From Bilifractor porci (GTDB lineage Bacteria > Bacillota > Clostridia > Lachnospirales > Lachnospiraceae): 64,000 bases of DNA. Under the pieces are notes generated by a model. That model saw nothing but the letters and a program-made list of their open reading frames with translations, did no database searches and was not told the DNA's origin. Below, in pieces: positions 40,289-48,013 of this stretch. Position numbers and translations under genes: made by a program. The stretch lies in NCBI RefSeq assembly GCF_009696005.1, contig NZ_VUMV01000001.1:62001-126000 (forward strand). Reading direction: 5' to 3'. Each line of letters starts with the position of its first letter. The first letter of the stretch is position 1.

Positions 40289-40660
40289 TCACTTGTAATA
40301 AGGAATGCAGATTGTATTTCCCGATGTCAGATTTTCGCTGTGCAGATGGTTAATATCCATAATTTCCTGCATATAATCGTAAATAGAGGAATACTGCTCT
40401 GTGCGGTACTTTTCTGCTATAGACCAGAGAGAATCCCCCGGCTCCACGACTATACTGGTATAATATTTCTGAGCCTGACTGCCCAGGCGCTCTGCTTCCG
40501 CCGAGCTGGCAGAGATCTTTATCAGCAGGAAGGCTAAAATACAGGTAATTATAATAAGTGCCAGTACCAGACGACGGTTTGTTCTTTTTTCTTTTCTGTA
40601 GGCAGCTCTGTAATGAACAGCTGCAGTGTTCTGTCTATTGTTATCCTGAATTTTTTCCAT
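40289..40660 (-). CDS. YneA-like LysM membrane protein, probable SOS division inhibitor
   Basis: 123 residues. A basic cytoplasmic start, one membrane helix (about 30-50), then a LysM domain (VEPGDSLWSIAEKY ... SGNTICIPYY). This is the architecture of Bacillus YneA, which blocks septation during DNA damage. Like yneA it is divergent from lexA and its promoter overlaps LexA boxes. ATG 40660 has GGGAGG at good spacing; an ATG 9 nt upstream is too close to the site. Function is inferred from domain and context. Confidence 0.82.
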   Translation of the reverse strand: MEKIQDNNRQNTAAVHYRAAYRKEKRTNRRLVLALIIITCILAFLLIKISASSAEAERLGSQAQKYYTSIVVEPGDSLWSIAEKYRTEQYSSIYDYMQEIMDINHLHSENLTSGNTICIPYYK

Positions 40661-40773
40661 GATACACATTTCCTCCCCTCGCCGGATTCTCCTGTCTGAG
40701 TGCTTCTATTTTCCGGGTATACCAATTTTTCAAATACATAGATATGAAATAACTGCGGAAAACGGAAAAACCA

Positions 40774-40868
40774 GAACGTATGTTCCGAACATATGTTCTG
40801 GTTAAACTATACAGCCTTTCCGGAAATGTGTCAAGAGAAAAAAGAACATATGTTCGGAACGTTTGTTC
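40774..40868. promoter_or_regulatory. Four LexA (SOS) boxes in two pairs
   Basis: GAACnnnnGTTC occurs at 40774-40785, 40787-40798, 40844-40855 and 40857-40868. Within each pair the box starts are 13 bp apart; the pairs are 70 bp apart. The left pair covers the start region of the YneA-like transcript; the right pair lies just upstream of both the yneA -35 and the lexA -35. This fits GAAC-N4-GTTC, the Gram-positive LexA consensus. Confidence 0.92.
40806..40834 (-). promoter_or_regulatory. Promoter of the YneA-like gene
   Basis: Minus strand TTGACA (40834-40829), 17 bp, TATAGT (40811-40806). The predicted start near 40799 abuts the left LexA box pair. Confidence 0.85.
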
Positions 40869-40877
40869 GGAAACTGA

Positions 40878-40906
40878 TTGCTTTTAAGCACTCCCTATGC
40901 TATTAT
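40878..40906 (+). promoter_or_regulatory. Promoter of lexA
   Basis: TTGCTT (40878-40883), 17 bp, TATTAT (40901-40906). The right LexA box pair ends 9 bp before the -35, implying autoregulation. Confidence 0.75.
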
Positions 40907-40983
40907 GTAAAACAGATGGACGAGTATTGCGCGGATGCGCGGGTATTTGCCTATGTTTGAAAACGGGAACCGGAGGTTAGGGA

Positions 40984-41679
40984 ATGGCGGAGAAAAAAGG
41001 AACACTAAACAAAAAGCAGAGAGAAATTCTCGACTTTTTGAAAAAAGAAATTATCGAAAAGGGCTTTCCTCCTTCGGTCAGGGAAATCAGCATTGCCGTC
41101 AATTTGAAGTCCACCTCTTCTGTTCATGCGCATCTGGAAAAGCTGGAGAAGCTGGGCTATATCAGAAAGGACGCAAGCAAACCCAGGGCGATTGAAATTC
41201 TGGATGAGGATTTTCAGACGGAGCGTCTTGATACAATCTCCTCTTCCGCCGTTTCGGAACCTGAAGAGTCTGCTCTCCCGGAAAAAGATTACAACGAAGA
41301 GATTGCCATGGTTCCGGTTATCGGGGATGTGGCGGCCGGACAGCCCCTCCTGGCTGTGGAACAGATTACTTCTTATTTTCCGGTTCCTGTGAACAGGCTT
41401 CCTAATAAGCAGACGTTTCTGCTGCGCGTCAAAGGTGAGAGTATGGTAAATGCCGGGATTCTCGACGGGGATTATGTACTGGTGGAACAGGCGGACACGG
41501 CATCCAACGGAGATATGGTCGTTGCCCTTGTAGATGATTCCGCCACCGTAAAGAATTTTTACAAAGAGAATGGTTATTACCGGCTCCAGCCGCAGAATGA
41601 CTACATGGAACCGATTATTGTCCGCGGAGAACTGCGGATTCTGGGTCTTGTGATCGGTGTGATGCGTTTTTTCAAGTAA
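40984..41679 (+). CDS. lexA: LexA, SOS repressor
   Basis: 231 residues. N-terminal winged helix (KKQREILDFLKKEI ... FPPSVREISIAV), then a ~30-residue acidic linker. The cleavage site is Ala118-Gly119 in GDVAAGQP. The S24 peptidase-like domain has Ser153 in KGESM and Lys190 in ATVKNF. RecA-stimulated self-cleavage relieves repression. GGAGGTTAG precedes ATG 40984. The four boxes upstream indicate autoregulation and control of the divergent YneA-like gene. Confidence 0.97.
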   Translation: MAEKKGTLNKKQREILDFLKKEIIEKGFPPSVREISIAVNLKSTSSVHAHLEKLEKLGYIRKDASKPRAIEILDEDFQTERLDTISSSAVSEPEESALPEKDYNEEIAMVPVIGDVAAGQPLLAVEQITSYFPVPVNRLPNKQTFLLRVKGESMVNAGILDGDYVLVEQADTASNGDMVVALVDDSATVKNFYKENGYYRLQPQNDYMEPIIVRGELRILGLVIGVMRFFK

Positions 41680-41698
41680 CAGCTTAAAAATAAGCATC

Positions 41699-41746
41699 TG
41701 AAAATAACTGTATAGGAATAGCTGTATGAAAATAACTGTATGAAAA
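41699..41746 (+). repeat. Three short tandem repeats after lexA
   Basis: GAAAATAACTGTAT occurs twice (near 41702 and 41728), with a diverged GGAATAGCTGTAT between them, in the spacer between lexA and the convergent rsfS terminator. Confidence 0.55.
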
Positions 41747-41775
41747 ATCTCCTGCCCCAAAGATGACAGGAGATT
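41743..41775 (-). terminator. Terminator of the obgE-to-rsfS operon
   Basis: Perfect 9-bp stem AATCTCCTG / CAGGAGATT with a 12-nt loop. On the minus strand the U-run TTTTT follows. It may also stop lexA transcription weakly. Confidence 0.75.
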
Positions 41776-41824
41776 GATTAATTCAGCGTTTTCCGCCCCT
41801 GTTCTATAGAAGAATCTGGGCATT

Positions 41825-42205
41825 TTACTCTTCTGCCGCCGCGGCAGCAGCATCCGTCAGGTCATGCGGATCTACTTCTTTTCCGTCTCTCCAAAGCCTG
41901 TCAATGGAGAAGAATTCTCTGTTCTCTTCATCAAAAATGTGTATGACAATGTCGCCGAAATCCAGAAGAATCCAGTTTCCATTCCGGTAGCCTTCTACGC
42001 CTCTGGCGTGATAACCGGCTCTTCCCAGGATTTCTTCTGCGTTGTCTGCCATTGCCTGAACCTGATTGCGGTTTGCGCCGCTGGCTATAATAAAATAGTC
42101 GGCCAGCGTGGATATCTCCGCGATATCAAGCACTTTTACATCGATAGCTTTTTTATCCTCCAGCGCCCGGACGGCAAGCCCGGCCATTTCTTTAGAACGA
42201 TCCAT
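41825..42205 (-). CDS. rsfS: RsfS, ribosome silencing factor
   Basis: 126 residues. Core motifs ISTLADYFIIASG, NRNQVQAMADN and GNWILLDFGDIVIHIFDEENREFF. It binds L14 and blocks subunit joining on nutrient limitation. ATG 42205 follows CAGGAGAAA; a longer in-frame start upstream has no site. It is the last gene of the minus-strand operon after yqeK. An acidic/Ala tail (DAAAAAAEE) ends it. Confidence 0.95.
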   Translation of the reverse strand: MDRSKEMAGLAVRALEDKKAIDVKVLDIAEISTLADYFIIASGANRNQVQAMADNAEEILGRAGYHARGVEGYRNGNWILLDFGDIVIHIFDEENREFFSIDRLWRDGKEVDPHDLTDAAAAAAEE

Positions 42206-42341
42206 CTGTTTTTTCTCCTGAAATTCTTCTGTATTCCCTGTATGCTTCAGCAGCATTCATCCGTTTTGGGTCATTTTCTCGACAATGTATGAATGGTACT
42301 TATTATTGCCTGCAGCGAATTATCTGTCTGCACATATCGGA

Positions 42342-42935
42342 TTAACCGCGGCTCTCGATCACATTTTTATAGTATTCATAGGCGCTTGTCGTCATGGTGT
42401 CCATGGACTTTGGATTCTCACTCAGATACTCCACGGTATCTTTCAGAATCATGTACAGGCAGAGGTCAATATCTGCAAATGCGGTCTTCCGGATCTCCGC
42501 CAGATGCGGCTGCTTTGTCCTGTTTGGCTCGATATAATCCGAAATAAAAACGATCTTTTCCAGCAGGGTCATATCCGGCTTTCCGGTTGTGTGCCAGCGT
42601 ATGGCGTCCAGAATGCCGGTATCGGTAATGCCATACTCATTCTGCGCGACAAAAACCCCCAGTTTTGCGTGAAGAAGCACCGGATGATCCAGCTCAAATT
42701 CCGTGACATCCAGCTGTTTCTTTTTGCAAATGCTGATCTTTTCGCTGTTGGGGATACACTTTGCGCAGTCATGAAGCAGTCCGGCTGTCCTGGCGGCATC
42801 CAGATCTTCTCCGTACACCATGGCAAGCGCACAGGCGGTGTAGGTAACCCCAAGCGTGTGGCGGTAACGGTTCTCCGTCAGTGCCTTCTGCAGCTTTGCT
42901 TCCAGCGTGTCCCATCTAGTCTTGCCGCTTTTCAA
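42342..42935 (-). CDS. yqeK: YqeK-family HD-domain hydrolase (Ap4A hydrolase type)
   Basis: 197 residues from a TTG start at 42935 preceded by AGAGGGGAG, overlapping nadD by 20 nt. HD-domain metal ligands lie in YRHTLGVTYTA, LLHDCAK, and HAKLGVFVAQ / AIRWHTTG. Bacillus YqeK hydrolyses diadenosine tetraphosphate symmetrically. The nadD-yqeK-rsfS order is conserved in Firmicutes. ATG 42983 is possible but has no ribosome site. Confidence 0.9.
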   Translation of the reverse strand: MKSGKTRWDTLEAKLQKALTENRYRHTLGVTYTACALAMVYGEDLDAARTAGLLHDCAKCIPNSEKISICKKKQLDVTEFELDHPVLLHAKLGVFVAQNEYGITDTGILDAIRWHTTGKPDMTLLEKIVFISDYIEPNRTKQPHLAEIRKTAFADIDLCLYMILKDTVEYLSENPKSMDTMTTSAYEYYKNVIESRG

Positions 42936-43554
42936 ATTCGTTCGTCTCCCCTCTGTATAAACCGTTTTTGTTAATGTATTCATAGACAGAATCGGTGACA
43001 TAATAGCGCACGGATTCATGGTTGGCAATCATATTCCGCAGATGTCTGGAAGAAATATCCAGGTTCGGCGTGTCCAGCTTGTGGATGATGCCCCGGAACT
43101 GTTTTTTCCGTGTCTCCAGAAGGGCATCGAAAACGGCCGGATCTATCTGGTTCCTTGTGGCAACCACCAGCTCACAGGCGTCCATAATCCGCTGCGGTTC
43201 CTTCCACTGGTCGAAATCAAAAAGCGAATCCGCCCCGATAATAAAATAAAACCGGGTGTCCGGATGCTGTGCGTTCAGCGTTTCGAGCGTACGGTAGGTA
43301 TAAGAATAGCCGTCCTCGTTCATTTCCAGAAGAGAGATCCGGAAGTGAGGATTTCCGTCAATGGCGGCGCGAACCATGTCGCAGCGCTGCCGGTCTGTGG
43401 CCCTGCCCTTTCTGTTCTGTTTGTGCGGAGGATTTCCGGCTGGCATGATATACACCATATCCAGATGAAACTGCCGGTAGGCAGCTTCGCCAAGAATCAG
43501 GTGCCCGATGTGAATCGGGTCAAAGGTGCCGCCCAGAATGCCGATTTTTTTCAT
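42916..43554 (-). CDS. nadD: NadD, nicotinate-nucleotide adenylyltransferase
   Basis: 212 residues. Nucleotidyltransferase fold with GGTFDPIHIGHL (HxGH) at the N-terminus, PAGNPPHKQ, FIIGADSLFDFDQWK and the ISSRHLRNMI motif. Converts nicotinate mononucleotide and ATP to deamido-NAD. It starts directly after yhbY and overlaps yqeK. Confidence 0.96.
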   Translation of the reverse strand: MKKIGILGGTFDPIHIGHLILGEAAYRQFHLDMVYIMPAGNPPHKQNRKGRATDRQRCDMVRAAIDGNPHFRISLLEMNEDGYSYTYRTLETLNAQHPDTRFYFIIGADSLFDFDQWKEPQRIMDACELVVATRNQIDPAVFDALLETRKKQFRGIIHKLDTPNLDISSRHLRNMIANHESVRYYVTDSVYEYINKNGLYRGETNEFEKRQD

Positions 43555-43872
43555 TTATTCCCTGTCCTTTTTGCCTGCGGAAGGAAGCTGGATCTTCTTT
43601 TTCTCATCCTTTCCTTCCTTGTAGAGAACAATTTTCTTTCCGATAATCTGCACAATCTGAGAATGCGTTCTTTCTGAAAGCATTCTGGCGATATCTGAGG
43701 GAGTTTCCAGGCAGTTCTGGAGAACACTGAGCTTTATCAGCTCCCTTGCTTCCAGCGCCTCGCTGACAGACTGGGTAAGCGCGGGGGTGACACCCTCTTT
43801 ACCGATCTGCAGAATCGCGTTTTCTGTCATGGCCAGGCTTTTCAGATACGCGCGTTGTTTGCTTGTCATCAT
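43555..43872 (-). CDS. yhbY: YhbY-family CRM-domain RNA-binding protein
   Basis: 105 residues: CRM domain with KQRAYLKSLA, LQIGKEGVT, ARELIKLSVLQN and QIVQIIGKKIVLY. It associates with pre-50S ribosomes in other bacteria. The C-terminus is a Lys-rich tail. It starts with two ATGs (43872, 43869) after AAAGGA. It abuts nadD. Confidence 0.94.
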   Translation of the reverse strand: MMTSKQRAYLKSLAMTENAILQIGKEGVTPALTQSVSEALEARELIKLSVLQNCLETPSDIARMLSERTHSQIVQIIGKKIVLYKEGKDEKKKIQLPSAGKKDRE

Positions 43873-43874
43873 TC

Positions 43875-44477
43875 TTAACGTCCTTTCAAAAATTCAAATC
43901 CGGTTATAGATGCCTGCCGGCATTCCTTAAATGCGGTCTCCGCGAAATCCGGACCCTCTTCCGAGGTGTGGAAGGAAATGTATTTTTCCAGTTTAATGGG
44001 ACATTCCTCAAATGCGGTGATCGCATACCGGTGTTCGCATTGTTCTCTGCTCTCGCTGACCTTCATGGAAATGGACAGGATCTGGGTTGTCTCGCAGAGC
44101 ACAGCCTCTCTTCCGTCCGCGCCCGAAAGAAGCCATCCGCAGGCGTTGTTCTCCAGTTCGCGGAAAGCTTTTATGTTCCATTTTTTCCCCGGATCCGGCT
44201 CGTCCATCCAGCTTCTCAGGGAAAACTCAATATTCCCGAAAGGCTCTATGGTCTGGCGGAATACGGTCAGATGATCATTCCGGGGAACCCCGAACCATTC
44301 CTTTTCAGAGGTAAAGCGGATGCCCTCAAAGCTGTACTCCGCGGATGTTGTGTATATAGAGAATGGCGCTTTTTTTTCCGCAGCCGGGTAGGGAACATCG
44401 GTATCTTTATGTCCCTTGTATTCAAATTCGGTTTTCCATACCTCCGGAAGCTCCGCCCAGAGTGTCTCCCATGCCAT
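43875..44477 (-). CDS. Unknown protein between obgE and yhbY
   Basis: 200 residues, Trp/Phe/Glu-rich, soluble, no signal. The N-terminus is MAWETLWAELPEVWKTEFEY and the C-terminal part includes ECPIKLEKYISFHTSEEGPDF. No motif recognised. ATG 44477 follows AAAGGG; a longer in-frame start lies in the obgE-proximal gap. Its place, 2 nt before yhbY and 16 nt after obgE, suggests co-transcription with ribosome-assembly genes. Confidence 0.78.
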   Translation of the reverse strand: MAWETLWAELPEVWKTEFEYKGHKDTDVPYPAAEKKAPFSIYTTSAEYSFEGIRFTSEKEWFGVPRNDHLTVFRQTIEPFGNIEFSLRSWMDEPDPGKKWNIKAFRELENNACGWLLSGADGREAVLCETTQILSISMKVSESREQCEHRYAITAFEECPIKLEKYISFHTSEEGPDFAETAFKECRQASITGFEFLKGR

Positions 44478-44493
44478 AGTTCTGTCCGCCCTT

Positions 44494-45795
44494 TCAGCTT
44501 TTATAATAGTCAAAATGAAGGCCGTACATGCGGACGGTATCCCCGTCCTTAATCCCGGCATCCTCCAGATCCTTCAGAATTCCCGAATCCTTCAGGAATT
44601 TCTGGAAAAACGCAAAGCCCTTTTCCGAATCCAGATTGGTGTAGCCCAACATTTTCTCGATTTTGGGTCCCTCCACCACATAGGTGTCCGGTTCCTCTTC
44701 TGATTTTACTACAGTATAGGGCAGGCTGTCATTGGGAATCATGACCTGGGGATCAAATTCCTGCCGGTAAATCTGCGTGTCCTTCGGAATCTGTTCCAGG
44801 CGGTTCTGCACCTCAAACAGAAGCTCGCGGATTCCCTTTCCTGTCGCGCAGGAAACCGGGAATACGGGGATTCCCTTTGGCTCAAATTCCTGCTTCAGAC
44901 GTTCTACAGGGTTCTCCTGCCCTTCTTCCAGATAAATGGCATCTGTCTTATTGGCAGCGATAATCTGCGGTTTATTTTCCAGGTCTGCGTTATAGGTTTT
45001 TAGTTCCTCGTTAATCGCGTAAACATCGGCAACGGGATCTCTTCCATCCAGAGAAGCCGCATCTACCAGATGAATCAGCATACGGCAGCGTTCAATATGG
45101 CGGAGAAATTCAAAACCGAGACCGGCGCCGGCGGAGGCTCCCTCGATCAGACCGGGGATATCCGCAATTACAAATCCCCTGCAGCCCTCCACATCCACAA
45201 CGCCTAGGTTGGGAACCAGCGTCGTGAACGGATAATCCGCGATTTTCGGATCCGCATTGCTTACCCGTGAAAGAAAGGTCGATTTTCCTACACTGGGAAA
45301 ACCTACCAGTCCAACATCCGCAATCAGCTTCAGCTCCAGTCGGACCTCCAGCTCTCTGGCCGGCTGGCCGGGCTGCGCGTATTTGGGAACCTGCATCGTC
45401 GGGGTGGCGTAGTTCATATTTCCCTTTCCGCCCCGTCCTCCTTTCAGAATAACAGCTCTCCGGTTCTCTCCGGACATATCCGCAATGACTTGTCCGGTGG
45501 ATGCCTCGTAGATAACGGTTCCCTCCGGAACCTTCAGGACAATGTCCTCTCCGTCTTTCCCGTGACAGCGTCTCTTATCGCCTTCCTTGCCGTCTCCGGC
45601 GGAGAACTTTCTTCTGTGACGGTAATCCGCAAGCGTATTCAGCCCCGGATCGACCTCAAAAATGACATCTCCGCCGTTTCCGCCGTCGCCCCCGTCCGGG
45701 CCGCCCGCAGCCACAAATTTTTCCCGCCGGAAGCTGACATGGCCGTCGCCGCCTTTGCCGGAACGCAGTATGATTTTAGCCCGATCTGCAAACAT
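44494..45795 (-). CDS. obgE: ObgE/CgtA, ribosome-associated GTPase
   Basis: 433 residues. The glycine-rich Obg domain begins FADRAKIILRSGKGGDGHVSF. The G domain has GFPSVGKST, DIPGLIEGA and NKTD. The C-terminal OCT domain has YTVVKSEEEPDTYVVEGPKIE. It acts in 50S assembly and stress. ATG 45795 follows TCAGGAGGA; upstream in-frame extension has no support. About 185 nt separate it from the rpmA terminator. Confidence 0.97.
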   Translation of the reverse strand: MFADRAKIILRSGKGGDGHVSFRREKFVAAGGPDGGDGGNGGDVIFEVDPGLNTLADYRHRRKFSAGDGKEGDKRRCHGKDGEDIVLKVPEGTVIYEASTGQVIADMSGENRRAVILKGGRGGKGNMNYATPTMQVPKYAQPGQPARELEVRLELKLIADVGLVGFPSVGKSTFLSRVSNADPKIADYPFTTLVPNLGVVDVEGCRGFVIADIPGLIEGASAGAGLGFEFLRHIERCRMLIHLVDAASLDGRDPVADVYAINEELKTYNADLENKPQIIAANKTDAIYLEEGQENPVERLKQEFEPKGIPVFPVSCATGKGIRELLFEVQNRLEQIPKDTQIYRQEFDPQVMIPNDSLPYTVVKSEEEPDTYVVEGPKIEKMLGYTNLDSEKGFAFFQKFLKDSGILKDLEDAGIKDGDTVRMYGLHFDYYKS

Positions 45796-45979
45796 GTTTC
45801 TTCCTCCTGATAAAACTCCGGTGCCGACGGAACCGGTACCGCAGGGTGTATACATCGATACATCCCGAATTTCTGTATATCCGCACGACGGCTGCCACAG
45901 AATGTTTTTCCTGGCCGGCAGAGAAACTCTCCGCAGCCAGTTCCCGGCAGCCGGACAAATCCAAGAATGACAGGGAGAC

Positions 45980-46015
45980 AAAAAGGCTGCCGCTTAACTG
46001 CAGTAAGCGACAGCC
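45980..46015 (-). terminator. Terminator of the rplU-prp-rpmA operon
   Basis: Minus strand: 12-bp stem GGCTGTCGCTTA / TAAGCGGCAGCC with one G-U pair, loop CTGCAGT, then TTTTT. It lies about 20 nt after the rpmA stop. Confidence 0.88.
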
Positions 46016-46034
46016 CTTTCAAACTCCGGAAAAA

Positions 46035-46325
46035 TTATTCAGCTGTTTCTGCCGGAATAACGGAGCAGATTTTTCTGTCTCTGCCCTTTCTGGAGAAACG
46101 AACCACGCCGTCCACGGTAGCGTACAGCGTATCATCCTTTCCAAGACCTACATTCAGTCCCGGATGGATGTGAGTTCCACGCTGTCTGTACAGGATGTTC
46201 CCGGCTTTTACAAACTGTCCGTCTGCTCTTTTCGCGCCCAGTCTCTTGGACTCGGAATCACGGCCGTTTTTGGTAGAACCAACTCCCTTTTTATGAGCGA
46301 AGAACTGAAGATTCATGTTCATCAT
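46035..46325 (-). CDS. rpmA: Ribosomal protein bL27, with cleavable N-terminus
   Basis: 96 residues: [34 protein letters not shown] and [10 protein letters not shown]. It has the Firmicutes N-terminal extension ending NLQFF, removed by Prp to expose AHKKG at the peptidyl-transferase centre. ATG 46325 follows GGAGGTG; two further ATGs lie within four codons. It lies 4 nt after prp. Confidence 0.97.
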   Translation of the reverse strand: MMNMNLQFFAHKKGVGSTKNGRDSESKRLGAKRADGQFVKAGNILYRQRGTHIHPGLNVGLGKDDTLYATVDGVVRFSRKGRDRKICSVIPAETAE

Positions 46326-46329
46326 GGCT

Positions 46330-46662
46330 TTACACCTCCTCAAATACAAGATCAATGAAATCCCTGTAGGACTCCACAGCTTCCAGATCAGACAGTCCCT
46401 GGGCCAGCGAGCGCAGAAGAACGTCCGCCTTTTCCGAATGGTCTCTGGAAATCCGGACGGAAACTCTGGCGTTTTTCTCATCCTGCTCTACCTGGACAGG
46501 ATCCTCTGTCAGCCGCTCCAGCGCGTTAACCGTGGTGGCGGTCAATGCCGAGATAGCCGCGCAGACAATATCGCTGCCCTCCTCCGCGTACCCGGAATGA
46601 TCATAGATATCGAACCCTACCGGAATCCCTTCCTCTGTCTGAAAAAAAGTAACCTTAGTCAT
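46330..46662 (-). CDS. prp: Prp, ribosomal-processing cysteine protease
   Basis: 110 residues. The catalytic His/Cys pair lies in [18 protein letters not shown] (the usual GH is DH here). In Staphylococcus the homologue cleaves the L27 extension after the LQFF motif, matching the substrate encoded just downstream. It overlaps rplU by 1 nt, the conserved L21-Prp-L27 arrangement. Confidence 0.95.
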   Translation of the reverse strand: MTKVTFFQTEEGIPVGFDIYDHSGYAEEGSDIVCAAISALTATTVNALERLTEDPVQVEQDEKNARVSVRISRDHSEKADVLLRSLAQGLSDLEAVESYRDFIDLVFEEV

Positions 46663-46970
46663 CAGGCGTTAATCTTTTCAATCTTAACCTGTGTGTACTG
46701 CTGTCTGTGACCGTTTTTCTTGTGATAACCGGTTTTTCTCTTGTACTTGTAAACGATGACTTTCTTTGCTTTTCCCTGCTCCATAACGGTAGCTGTCACA
46801 GTAGCGCCGGCAGCGTCTTTGCCTGCCTTCAGGGAATCATCATCGCGAACGGCAAGTACCTGGTCAAAGGTAACTGTATCTCCAGCCTGCGCGTCGAGCT
46901 TCTCCACGCGTACCTCATCACCTTCTGCTACTTTGTACTGTTTTCCGCCAGTTGCAATAATTGCGTACAT
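46662..46970 (-). CDS. rplU: Ribosomal protein bL21
   Basis: 102 residues: [28 protein letters not shown], and the C-terminal [22 protein letters not shown] that contacts 23S rRNA. AGGAGGTGTCCT precedes ATG 46970. First gene of the operon behind a leader of about 77 nt. Confidence 0.98.
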   Translation of the reverse strand: MYAIIATGGKQYKVAEGDEVRVEKLDAQAGDTVTFDQVLAVRDDDSLKAGKDAAGATVTATVMEQGKAKKVIVYKYKRKTGYHKKNGHRQQYTQVKIEKINA

Positions 46971-47083
46971 AGGACACCTCCTAATTAAAAAACTCGCCAG
47001 ATTTGGTGGCCGGTAAAGCCGACACTTCTACCTCTCTGCGCGGCATACTGGTATATTAAATCATTTTTTCCGGAAGTTGTCAA
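46971..47083 (-). promoter_or_regulatory. rplU promoter and probable ribosomal-protein leader
   Basis: Minus strand TTGACA (47083-47078), 17 bp, TTTAAT (47060-47055). The leader to 46971 includes a hairpin with GTCGGC/GCCGGT-type pairing around 47005-47025, comparable to the L21 leader motifs of Gram-positive bacteria. Assignment to that RNA family needs a covariance-model search. Confidence 0.6.
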
Positions 47084-47123
47084 TCCCGAATTCTGTCTGA
47101 AGCCCCCTGATACGGAATCTTTG

Positions 47124-47996
47124 TCAGGTCAGTACATGCTGGCAGGTGATCGCAAGCGCGCCCTCTCCGATATGACAGCCGATGGAGAGCGCCAGGGGTT
47201 CTCCGTAAATTTTATATCCTGGAAATTCCGTCTGGATTTCGCCGACCCATTCCTTCACGATATCCGGATTGTTCATGTATGAATAGGAATAGGAAATGCC
47301 CATGGTTCCCTCCCTGGTAAAATCGGCGAACCGTGTGTCCAGATCCTTGTGGATGGCATCCAGCATGGTCTTTTTTGCCATTTTTACCCCGCGGCACTTG
47401 GCAAAAGCGTCCAGCTTTTCCCCCTGAATCTGAAGAACGGGTTTTAAGTGAAGAACCGTTCCGACAGCCGCTGCGGCCGAGGTGATTCTCCCTCCCTTTT
47501 TCAGATACTTCAGGGTATCTACCATAATATAAATGGATGAGTTAAGTGCTTCCTTTTCCAGCGTTTCCTTAATCTCACGTGCTTTTAAGCCCCTTTCGGC
47601 AAGCGCGCGGGCATCCAGCATGGACTGATACTGGGTTACGGAGATCCTCTGGTTATTAACAACTTCCACACGTCCGTTGTAATCCTCCGCCAGTGCCGTT
47701 GCGGTTGCGCAGGAAGCGGACAGGCCGCTGGACATGGGAATATAGACGATCTGGTCATACTCTCTCAGCACACGGTTCCACAGGTCGGTAACCTCTGTGG
47801 GAGTAGGCTGAGAGGTGGACACCTGGGCGTTCGTGGAAAGGGCATGATAAAACTGTTCATGAGTCAGGTCGATTCCCTCATAGCATACCTTATCATTGAC
47901 CATAAACGACATTGGAAGAATGAAGAAGCCGAGCTTTTTCGCCCTCTCCTGCGTCATTCCGCTGTTGCTGTCTGCAACGATGGCTATTCCGGACAT
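47124..47996 (-). CDS. DegV-family fatty-acid-binding protein
   Basis: 290 residues. N-terminal IAIVADSNSGM, VSTSQPTP, VYIPMSSGLSASCATA, TLKYLKKGGRI and the C-terminal SIGCHIGEGALAITC. DegV/FakB proteins bind a fatty acid and present it to the FakA kinase; no fakA is nearby. ATG 47996 follows CAGGAGGTAG. The start overlaps no gene; the CPBP gene ends 17 nt upstream. Confidence 0.93.
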   Translation of the reverse strand: MSGIAIVADSNSGMTQERAKKLGFFILPMSFMVNDKVCYEGIDLTHEQFYHALSTNAQVSTSQPTPTEVTDLWNRVLREYDQIVYIPMSSGLSASCATATALAEDYNGRVEVVNNQRISVTQYQSMLDARALAERGLKAREIKETLEKEALNSSIYIMVDTLKYLKKGGRITSAAAAVGTVLHLKPVLQIQGEKLDAFAKCRGVKMAKKTMLDAIHKDLDTRFADFTREGTMGISYSYSYMNNPDIVKEWVGEIQTEFPGYKIYGEPLALSIGCHIGEGALAITCQHVLT

Positions 47997-48013
47997 ATAA
48001 CTACCTCCTGTGG

